Below the pieces are notes generated by a model that worked only from the letters and a program-made list of their open reading frames with translations, was not told the DNA's origin and ran no database searches. Positions 8,783 through 16,360 of a stretch of DNA of 36,066 nucleotides are shown here, one piece after another. This DNA is from DASPXY01 sp038227745 (GTDB lineage: Bacteria > Planctomycetota > Planctomycetia > Gemmatales > Gemmataceae). The stretch spans positions 1 through 36,066 of the forward strand of contig JBBRPS010000009.1 in NCBI GenBank assembly GCA_038227745.1, given 5' to 3'. How positions within the stretch are numbered: the first letter of the stretch is position 1; each line of letters opens with the position of its first letter. Position numbers and translations under genes: made by a program.

Positions 8783-11700
8783 ATGTTCTCGCGATTCTTC
8801 ATCGACCGGCCGATCTTCGCCTCCGTGCTGTCCATCGTCATCACCATGGCCGGGGCCATCGCCCTGTTCACCCTGCCGCTCGCCCAGTACCCCGCCATCA
8901 CGCCGCCCACCATCCAGGTGATGTGCGCCTACCCCGGCGCCAGCGCCCAGGTCGTCGCCGAGAGCGTCGCGGCGCCGATCGAACAGCAGGTCAACGGCGA
9001 CGAGGATATGCTCTACATGTCCTCGCAGTGTACAAACGACGGCCAGTACAGCCTCGGCGTGACGTTCAAGCCCGGCGTCAACCTGAACTTCGCGCAGGTG
9101 CTCGTCCAGAACCGCGTCAACCTCGCCCTGCCGTCGCTGCCCGACGTCGTCAAGCAGACCGGCGTCACCACGCGCAAGCGCTCGCCCGACATCCTGCTCA
9201 TCGTCAGCCTCTACTCGCCCGACGGCACCCGCGACAACCTGTTCCTCAGCAACTACGCGACCATCCAGCTCAAGGACGAGCTGGCCCGCGTCGAGGGCGT
9301 CGGCGACGTGTTCCTGTTCGGCCAGCAGGACTACAGCATGCGCATCTGGGTCGATCCGCAGCAGCTGGCGACGCGGAGTATGACGGCCGGCGACGTGGTG
9401 GCCGCCCTGCGCGAACAGAACGTCCAGGTCGCCGCCGGGCAGCTCGGGCAGCCGCCGGCTCGCGTGGGCCAGCGCTTCCAGTTCCCGCTCACCACGCTCG
9501 GCCGCCTCACCGAGCCGGAACAGTTCGCCGACGTCGTCCTCAAGGCCACGCCCGACGGCCGCGTGGTCCGCGTGCGCGACGTGGTGCGCGAGAACCGCTA
9601 TCACCTGCGCGTCCGCTTCGACCCCGCGAAACTGGCGGGCCACGGCCTGCGGCCCGCCGATGCGGCCGCCGCCCTCAACGCCGCCCTGCGCGCGTCTCGC
9701 GGCGAGGTCGAGCACGACCCGACCGCCCCGCGGGGGGACGTGCCGGCCGCCGCCTATCGCGTGATCTTCCACGGCACCCACCCGCCGAACGTGGAAGGCC
9801 TGGCCGACGAAAAAGTCCGCGCCGGGCCGGACGGGCGCGCGGTGCCCCTCCGCGACCTCGTCCGCGCGGACCACGGCGTCGAGCGCACGCCGCAGCGCGA
9901 CGAGCTGGGCGTCGAACTGGGCGCGAAGAGCCGCGACATCGTCTCGCGCGTGGACGGCAAATCGACCGTCAGCGTCGCCATCTTCCAGCTCCCCGACGCC
10001 AACGCCCTGGACACCGCCGACCGCGTCCGCGACAAGATGGAGGAGCTGAAGCAGGCCTTCCCGCCCGGCGTCGATTACAAGACCGCCTACGACACCACGC
10101 CGTTCGTGCGCGAGTCCGTCCAGGAAGTGTTCAAGACCCTGCGCGACGCCATCCTCCTCGTCGCCCTCGTCGTGCTCGTCTTCCTGCAGAACTGGCGCTC
10201 CACGATCATCCCGCTCGTCGCGGTGCCGGTGGCCATCGTCGGCACCTTCGCCGTCATGGCCGCCATCGGCTTCAGCCTGAACAACCTGACGCTGTTCGGC
10301 CTGGTGCTCGCCATCGGCATCGTGGTCGATGACGCCATCGTCGTTGTCGAGGCCGTCGAGCATCACATCGAGCACGGCATGAAACCGCGCGCGGCGGCGA
10401 TCGAGGCCATGGACGAGGTCTCCGGCCCCGTGGTCGCGGTGGCGCTCGTGCTGACCGCGGTCTTCGTGCCGTGCGCGTTCATCAGCGGCATCGTCGGCCA
10501 GTTCTTCCGGCAGTTCGCGCTGACCATCGCCGTCTCGACGGTCATCTCCGCGTTCAACTCGCTGACGCTCAGCCCCGCGCTGTGCGCCATCCTGCTGAAG
10601 CCGAAGGGAGCGAAACGGGACCTCTTCACGCGGTTGCTCGACTTCGTGCTCGGGTGGTTCTTCCGGCTGTTCAACTTCGGCTTCCGCACGGGCACCGCCG
10701 GCTACACGCGCGTGGTGCGCTGGGGCCTGCGCGGTACGGTCCTCGTACTGGTCCTGTACGCCGGCCTGCTCGGACTGACGACGTGGGGCTTCGGACAACT
10801 GCCGACCGGCTACATCCCGGCGCAGGACAAGGGCTACCTGCTGGCCAGCATCCAGTTGCCGGACCTCGCCTCGCTGGAGCGGACGCGCGTCGTCGCGGAC
10901 CACGTGGACCGCATCTGCCACGAGACGCCGGGCGTCGCCCACACGATTTCCGTCTCGGGCCAGTCGTTCGTGATCGGGGCGTTTGGCTCGAACTTCGGCA
11001 ACCTGTTCGTCCCGCTGGAGGACTTCGCGAACCGCCGCCACCCGGCCGAGCACACCGCGGAGACCAGGGCCCGGCTGGAGAAACTCAGCGACGCCGACCG
11101 CGCGCAATTCCTGGCGACGGGGCTGCACAGCGACACGATCGCCGACTACCTCCGCAAGCGCCTCGCCGCCGAGATCCCCGAGGCGAAGCTCCTCGTCTTC
11201 GGCCCGCCGCCGGTGGCCGGCCTGGGCACGACCGGCGGCTTCAAGTTCCTCGTCGAGGACCGCGGCGACCTGGGACTGGATGAGCTGCAGCGGCAGACAG
11301 AGCACCTGTTCGCCAAGGCGAACGAGTACCGGCGCATCCGCCTGGCGCCGCAGGGGCACAGCGCGGAGGAGGTCGCCAAGGCGCAGCGGCTCGGCATCCT
11401 GGAGGGCCTGTACACGGTCTACCGCAACGACTCGCCGCAGCTCTTCGTGGACGTCAACCGCGACCAGGCCGCTCGCCTCGGCGTGGAGCTGCGCGACATC
11501 TTCGACACGCTGCAGATTTACCTCGGCTCGCTGTACGTCAACGACTTCAACCGCTTCGGCCGCACCTGGTCGGTCGTCGTGCAGGCCGAGGGCGAGTACC
11601 GCAAGCGCGTGGAGGACGTACGGCAGCTCAAGGTGCGCAACGCCTCGGGGCAGATGGTGCCGCTGGGGACGGTGGCGTCGGTGCGCGAGGTGAACGGCCC

Positions 11701-12691
11701 GCTGATCCTGACGCGCTACAACATGTACCCGGCGGCGGCGGTGAACGGCAACACGTCGCCGGGCTTCAGCAGCGGCCAGGCGATCGAGGCCCTGCGGCAA
11801 CTGGCCCGGGAAGAACTGCCGCAGGGCATGGACTACGAGTGGACCGAGATCACCTACCTGCAACTGCAGGCCGGCAACACGGCGATGGGCATCTTCGCCA
11901 TGGCGGTGTTCGGCGTGTTCCTGGTGCTGGCGGCGCAGTACGAGAGCTGGTCGCTGCCGCTCGCCGTCATCCTCGTCGTGCCCCTGTGCCTGCTCGGCTC
12001 GATCGCCGGCGTCGCGGTGGCGCGCTCGGACATCAACATCTTCACGCAGATCGGCTTCGTGGTCCTCGTCGGCCTGGCGAGCAAAAACGCGATCCTCATT
12101 GTCGAGTTCGCGAAGGTGAAGCGCGAGCAGGGGCTGTCGCGCGTGGAGGCGACGCTGGAGGCGTGCCGGCTGCGACTGCGGCCGATCCTGATGACGTCGT
12201 TCGCCTTCATCCTCGGCGTGCTGCCCTTGATTCTCGGCACCGGCGCCGGGGCGGAGATGCGGCGGGCGCTAGGGATCGCCGTTTTCAGCGGCATGCTGGG
12301 CGTGACGCTGTTCGGCATCTTCCTCACGCCGGTGTTCTTCTACGCCATCAACTGGCTGGGCGAGGCGTCGCTGTTGCGCACGCCGCTGGGGCGGCGCGTG
12401 GCGCAGGTCTTGCTCTGGGCGTTCATCGCCCTCGGGTTCGCGGTGGAAGGCCTGCTGCTGTTCCTGTCCTGGCGGCGAGGTGTCCTGTCGCCGGGGGTTG
12501 CGGTCACCCTCGGTTTCAGCCTGCTGGCCCTGCTGGCGCTGTTCGTCAGCCGCACGGCGCTCCACGCCGTACGGCCGCCAGCGCTGGCCGGGGCGCCGCC
12601 GGGCGGTGGGCGGGGCGCGGAGGCGGAGCGGATCACGGAACTGCTGCCGCGGTCCCGCCCGCCCGGCGACGAACACTTGGAGAGACATTAG
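8783..12691 (+). CDS. RND efflux permease 1 with duplicated DN subdomain
   Basis: A 1302-residue AcrB-type proton/drug antiporter; AcrB has 1049. Normal landmarks are the N-terminus FSRFFIDRPIFASVL, the TM4 proton-relay pair Asp516-Asp517 (GIVVDDAIVVVE), the TM10 lysine in GLASKNAILIVEFAK, and RLRPILMTSFAFILG in TM11. Three things are unusual. First, residues 273-373 look like a second copy of the DN docking subdomain at 184-272, which explains why the Asp pair lies 109 residues later than in AcrB. Second, the second periplasmic loop has two inserts of about 25 residues. Third, about 110 extra C-terminal residues hold two more hydrophobic helices and a charged tail. ATG 8783 has no ribosome binding site because a palindrome abuts it. 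The substrate is unknown. Confidence 0.95.
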   Translation: MFSRFFIDRPIFASVLSIVITMAGAIALFTLPLAQYPAITPPTIQVMCAYPGASAQVVAESVAAPIEQQVNGDEDMLYMSSQCTNDGQYSLGVTFKPGVNLNFAQVLVQNRVNLALPSLPDVVKQTGVTTRKRSPDILLIVSLYSPDGTRDNLFLSNYATIQLKDELARVEGVGDVFLFGQQDYSMRIWVDPQQLATRSMTAGDVVAALREQNVQVAAGQLGQPPARVGQRFQFPLTTLGRLTEPEQFADVVLKATPDGRVVRVRDVVRENRYHLRVRFDPAKLAGHGLRPADAAAALNAALRASRGEVEHDPTAPRGDVPAAAYRVIFHGTHPPNVEGLADEKVRAGPDGRAVPLRDLVRADHGVERTPQRDELGVELGAKSRDIVSRVDGKSTVSVAIFQLPDANALDTADRVRDKMEELKQAFPPGVDYKTAYDTTPFVRESVQEVFKTLRDAILLVALVVLVFLQNWRSTIIPLVAVPVAIVGTFAVMAAIGFSLNNLTLFGLVLAIGIVVDDAIVVVEAVEHHIEHGMKPRAAAIEAMDEVSGPVVAVALVLTAVFVPCAFISGIVGQFFRQFALTIAVSTVISAFNSLTLSPALCAILLKPKGAKRDLFTRLLDFVLGWFFRLFNFGFRTGTAGYTRVVRWGLRGTVLVLVLYAGLLGLTTWGFGQLPTGYIPAQDKGYLLASIQLPDLASLERTRVVADHVDRICHETPGVAHTISVSGQSFVIGAFGSNFGNLFVPLEDFANRRHPAEHTAETRARLEKLSDADRAQFLATGLHSDTIADYLRKRLAAEIPEAKLLVFGPPPVAGLGTTGGFKFLVEDRGDLGLDELQRQTEHLFAKANEYRRIRLAPQGHSAEEVAKAQRLGILEGLYTVYRNDSPQLFVDVNRDQAARLGVELRDIFDTLQIYLGSLYVNDFNRFGRTWSVVVQAEGEYRKRVEDVRQLKVRNASGQMVPLGTVASVREVNGPLILTRYNMYPAAAVNGNTSPGFSSGQAIEALRQLAREELPQGMDYEWTEITYLQLQAGNTAMGIFAMAVFGVFLVLAAQYESWSLPLAVILVVPLCLLGSIAGVAVARSDINIFTQIGFVVLVGLASKNAILIVEFAKVKREQGLSRVEATLEACRLRLRPILMTSFAFILGVLPLILGTGAGAEMRRALGIAVFSGMLGVTLFGIFLTPVFFYAINWLGEASLLRTPLGRRVAQVLLWAFIALGFAVEGLLLFLSWRRGVLSPGVAVTLGFSLLALLALFVSRTALHAVRPPALAGAPPGGGRGAEAERITELLPRSRPPGDEHLERH
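9599..9901 (+). other. Second DN-subdomain copy inside RND1
   Basis: This encodes residues 273-373. It opens YHLRVRFDPAKLAGHGLRPA, against YSMRIWVDPQQLATRSMTAG for the first copy at residue 184. It closes DGRAVPLRDLVR, against DGRVVRVRDVVR. The spacing between these landmarks is also kept. After it the sequence rejoins the normal RND pattern (GVELGAKS and on). The duplication is read directly from the protein; its structural effect is inference. Confidence 0.8.
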
Positions 12692-12726
12692 GGATCCTCG
12701 AAGCATGATTTCGGCGAGGGACGTCC

Positions 12727-15700
12727 GTGATCTCGAAGTTCTTCATCGACCGGCCGATCTTCACCACGGTGCTGTTCCTCATCATGGCAATGGCAGCCGC
12801 CCTGGTGGGCGCTGTCGTCAGCCTCCTGCTGCCCGTCACGGAGTATCCCGATCTCGGCATCACCCTCCCGACTATCGAGGTGTCCGCCGCCTACCCGGGG
12901 GCCAACGCGCAGGTCGTCGCCGACACCGTCGCTGCCCCCATCGAACAGCACGTCAACGACATCGAGGGCATGCTGCATATGTCCTCGCACTCCGCCCACG
13001 ACGGCGTCTACTCTCTGACCGTCGCGTTCCGGCCAGGCACCGACCTGGACATCGCCCAGGTGCTCGTGCAGAACCGCGTCAGGCTCGCCGAGCCGATCCT
13101 GCCCGACCTCGTCAAGCGCCGCGGCATGACCGTCAAGAAGAAGCCGGCGGGCCTGCTGCTAATCGTCAACCTGTTCTCGCCCGACGGCAGTCGCGATAGC
13201 CTCTACCTGGGCAACTACGCGGCCATCCAGATCCGCGAGGAGCTGGCCCGCCTGCCGGGCGTCGGCGACATCACCTCTCACGGCCTGCGCGACCACCGAA
13301 TGCGCCTGTGGCTCGCCCCGGGGAAACTCGCGGCGCTGGGGCTGACTGCGGACGAGGTGGTGGCTGCCCTGCGCGCACAGAACTTGCAGGTGGACGCGGG
13401 GCCGGGGCAGCGTTTCCGCTTTTCGCTCGCCGCCTTCGGACGCCTCGCCGAGCCGGATCAACTTGCCGACATGATCCTCCTGGACAGACGGGCGACGCGC
13501 GTCCACCTGAAGGACGTGGGGAGCCTCGAGTGGGGCACACCGTCCCCCGAGCAGGCCTGCACGCTCGACGGCAAGTCGTCGGTCGCCCTGTTCGTCTACC
13601 CGTTGCCCGGGGCCAGCGCCCTGGAGACGGCGGGGCGGGTGCGGGCCAGGATGGAGGAACTGAAAACGCGCTTCCCCGACGGCATCGACTACGCCGTCGT
13701 CCACGACACCTCGCGGTTTACCCCCCTGGCGATTCGCGCCGGCTTCAACGCCTTGGGCATCGCGGCTGTCGCCGTGGCGCTGGGGTTGCTGCTGTTCGTG
13801 CGAAGCTGGCGGTCGTCGCTGGTTGCGCTGGCCGCCGTCTTTGTGGGGATGCCCGTCTCGTTCGTCGTCCTGGCGGCGGTGAGCGGCTCCCTGAACACCC
13901 TGACCCTGCTGGGCCTAGTCCTGGCGCTGGGCATCTGCGTGCAGGACGCAACGGCCGTCGTCGCAGCCGTCGCGGAGCACGTCGGGCATGGGATGGCGCC
14001 GCGGGCGGCGGCCGCGCAGGCCGCCGCGGAGGTCTCTCGCCCGGTCCTCGCCGTGGCCCTGGTGCTCGCCGCGCTGTTCGTGCCGTGCCTGTTCGCCGGC
14101 CCCCCGGGGGCGTTTTTCCGGCAGTTCGCGCTAACCTTGGCCGTGGCGGCCCTGGTGTCGGCGTGCGTGGCGCAGACTCTGTGCCCCACCCTGTGCGCCG
14201 TTCTGTTCTGGCCCACGGCAACAGGGGACATTCGCACGCGGCCGTCCGACCTCCTGGCCCGGGGATGCACCGGCGCGGTGCGGCTCGCCCTGCGCGGCAC
14301 GGTCGTCGTCCTGGTCCTCTACGCCGGCCTGCTCGCCCTGACGTGGTGGGGTTTCGGCCGGTTGCCGACTGGACAGGTCCCGCCGCAGGACAGGGGATTC
14401 CTGTTCGTCGGCGTGCATCTGCCCCGCGGGGCTTCCGAAAGGCGCACGCGGGAAACGGTGCAGCGCCTCGAAGCCATCGCACTGCGGACGCCGGGCGTCC
14501 GCCACACCCTCACCTTCTCGGGACGCTCCGCCTTGCTCGGCGCCGGGTCTCCGAGTTCTGGGGCGTTATGTCTGGTACTGGACGACTTCGACCGCCGCGC
14601 CGACCCGGAACTGTCCCAGGACGCCGTCGCCGAGAGGCTGCGTGAGCAGTTCCGGGCGGAAGTGCTCGGTGCGGTCGCCCACGTCTTCGGGATGCCGTCG
14701 GTGCAAGGGATGGACGCGGCGGGTGGCTTCACGCTCATCATCCAGGACAGCGGCGACAACAGCCGGAAGGCCCTGCGCGAGGCCGCCGACCGGTTCGTCG
14801 CCGCCGGCAACGCGGACCCGCGCCTCCGGAACCTCTCCAGCAGTCCCGCCGCCGCCACGCCCTGGATGGAACTGATCGTCGACCGCGCCCAGGCGAAGGA
14901 TCGCGGCGTGTCGATCGGCGCCGTGTGCGCTACGCTGGAGGCCACGCTGGGGCCGTGTTACGTCAACGACTTCAACCGCTTCGGCCGGACGTGGCAGATA
15001 CACGTGCAGGCGCCGCAGGATCCCCCCCTGCTGCCCGAGGACATCAAGCAGATGAGGGCGCCCAACGGCCGGGGCGAGTTGGTGCCGCTGGCGGCGTTCA
15101 TATCGGTGCGCCAGTTGAGCGAGCCGGCGACGATACTGCGTTACAACAGGTACGAGTCGGTGGCGGTCCACGGTATCGCCGCCCCGGGAGTGAGCTCAGA
15201 CCAGGCCGTCGCGGCCCTGGAGAGACTGGTGTGGCAGGAACTGCGGGCCCCGATGGGCTATCAGTGGGAGCGGCAGCCCACCGCGCAGCCGTGGACGGGC
15301 GACACGTTCTGGGTGGTGTTCGCCTTCACGCTGTTCGGCGTGTTCCTGGTGCTGGCGGCGCAGTACGAGAGCTGGTCGCTGCCGCTGGCCGTCATCCTCA
15401 CCGTGCCCATGGGCCTGCTCGGCCTGGTCGCCGGCGTCACCGTCGCGCGCTCCGACGTCAACCTCTTCACCCAACTCGGGCTGGTCGTGCTGGTCGGGTT
15501 GGCGAGCAAGAATGCCCTCCTGATTGTCGAGTTCGCGAAGGTCAAGCACAAGCAGGGGATGACCCGGGCGGAGGCGACGCTGGAGGCGTGTCGGCTGCGG
15601 CTGCGGCCGATCCTGATGACGTCGTTCGCGATCATCCTGGGTGCGGTGCCGCTGATCCTGGGCACAGGCGCCGGGGCGGAGATGCGGCGGGCGCTGGGAG

Positions 15701-16113
15701 TGGCGGTGTTCAGCGGCATGCTCGGCGTGACACTGTTCGTCATCTTCCTCACGCCGGTGTTCTTCTGCGCCATCGACTGGCTCGGCGGGGCAGCGGGACT
15801 CCGCAAGCCTCCGGCGCGGCTGGCGCTGCGGTGCCTGCTGTGGGTGTTCGTGGGGCTCGGGTTCCTGGTGGAGGGGTTGCTGCTGCTCTCGGCCTGGTGG
15901 GCGGGGGCCGTCTCGCTTCGGGTGCTGCTCCTGCTGGTGGCCGGCATGGTGACGTTCCTGGTGCTCTCCGTCCTCCGCGCGGTGGTTCGCACCGCGGGTG
16001 CGACGGGGGCACTGGCCACGCCAGGCACGGGGGAGGAGAACGCGGTGGCGCGGCGGATAACGGCGATGCCGTCGCCCCGCTCATCGGGCGACGAGCACGT
16101 GCGAAGGGATTAG
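12727..16113 (+). CDS. RND efflux permease 2 with altered TM4 proton-relay site
   Basis: A 1128-residue AcrB-type permease starting at GTG 12727, preceded by GAGGGA at 12716-12721 and 35 nt after RND1. It has a single DN subdomain (from residue 190) that lacks the usual AAGQ...PP hairpin segment. In TM4 the pair normally Asp-Asp reads Gln406-Asp407 (GICVQDATAVV), the site of AcrB Asp407-Asp408. The TM10 lysine (GLASKNALLIVEFAK) and RLRPILMTSF are kept. The C-terminus has the same extra two-helix extension as RND1 and a similar tail (RIT ... GDEHVRRD). The Gln may impair proton coupling, so this could be a non-pumping partner in a mixed trimer. The TAG stop is the first codon of a foldback repeat. 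Confidence 0.93.
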   Translation: MISKFFIDRPIFTTVLFLIMAMAAALVGAVVSLLLPVTEYPDLGITLPTIEVSAAYPGANAQVVADTVAAPIEQHVNDIEGMLHMSSHSAHDGVYSLTVAFRPGTDLDIAQVLVQNRVRLAEPILPDLVKRRGMTVKKKPAGLLLIVNLFSPDGSRDSLYLGNYAAIQIREELARLPGVGDITSHGLRDHRMRLWLAPGKLAALGLTADEVVAALRAQNLQVDAGPGQRFRFSLAAFGRLAEPDQLADMILLDRRATRVHLKDVGSLEWGTPSPEQACTLDGKSSVALFVYPLPGASALETAGRVRARMEELKTRFPDGIDYAVVHDTSRFTPLAIRAGFNALGIAAVAVALGLLLFVRSWRSSLVALAAVFVGMPVSFVVLAAVSGSLNTLTLLGLVLALGICVQDATAVVAAVAEHVGHGMAPRAAAAQAAAEVSRPVLAVALVLAALFVPCLFAGPPGAFFRQFALTLAVAALVSACVAQTLCPTLCAVLFWPTATGDIRTRPSDLLARGCTGAVRLALRGTVVVLVLYAGLLALTWWGFGRLPTGQVPPQDRGFLFVGVHLPRGASERRTRETVQRLEAIALRTPGVRHTLTFSGRSALLGAGSPSSGALCLVLDDFDRRADPELSQDAVAERLREQFRAEVLGAVAHVFGMPSVQGMDAAGGFTLIIQDSGDNSRKALREAADRFVAAGNADPRLRNLSSSPAAATPWMELIVDRAQAKDRGVSIGAVCATLEATLGPCYVNDFNRFGRTWQIHVQAPQDPPLLPEDIKQMRAPNGRGELVPLAAFISVRQLSEPATILRYNRYESVAVHGIAAPGVSSDQAVAALERLVWQELRAPMGYQWERQPTAQPWTGDTFWVVFAFTLFGVFLVLAAQYESWSLPLAVILTVPMGLLGLVAGVTVARSDVNLFTQLGLVVLVGLASKNALLIVEFAKVKHKQGMTRAEATLEACRLRLRPILMTSFAIILGAVPLILGTGAGAEMRRALGVAVFSGMLGVTLFVIFLTPVFFCAIDWLGGAAGLRKPPARLALRCLLWVFVGLGFLVEGLLLLSAWWAGAVSLRVLLLLVAGMVTFLVLSVLRAVVRTAGATGALATPGTGEENAVARRITAMPSPRSSGDEHVRRD

Positions 16114-16284
16114 AGCGCTTGGCATTCGGGTGTAGCGGGGGCGCGCTTTGGAGTGCGGCGCTCGGCGCCGCTTTGGCTCTTTCTTTCCCTCGGGCCGGGC
16201 CGCGGGACAACGAAAGAATGACCTAACGCGGCGCCGCGCGCCGCACTCCAAAGCGCCTGCTACGCTCGAACGCAAACCGCTCTA
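16111..16284. repeat. 174-bp foldback (MITE-like) element after RND2
   Basis: Imperfect inverted arms of about 57-64 nt run from 16111 (TAGAGCGCTTGGCATTCG) and end at 16284 (revcomp TAGAGCGGTTTGCGTTCG). Both arms share GCGCTTTGGAGTGCGGCGC. The centre contains a smaller CTTTC/GAAAG fold. It carries no gene. Its first three bases are the RND2 stop codon. The structure resembles a non-autonomous miniature element; no target duplication is evident. Confidence 0.85.
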
Positions 16285-16360
16285 GTGGCGGGAACAGATC
16301 GGCTCACCAGGGGCGTTCGCTCCTGTGAGCCGGCAGGGGTAAGATCGACGAGGGCAGCTT

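Noticed and set aside
8444..11863. Minus-strand open frame of 1139 codons
   Set aside because: It lies fully antisense to RND1, and its protein is low-complexity Arg/His/Val/Glu/Asp-rich sequence, the usual shadow of a GC-rich gene. RND1 has clear family motifs.
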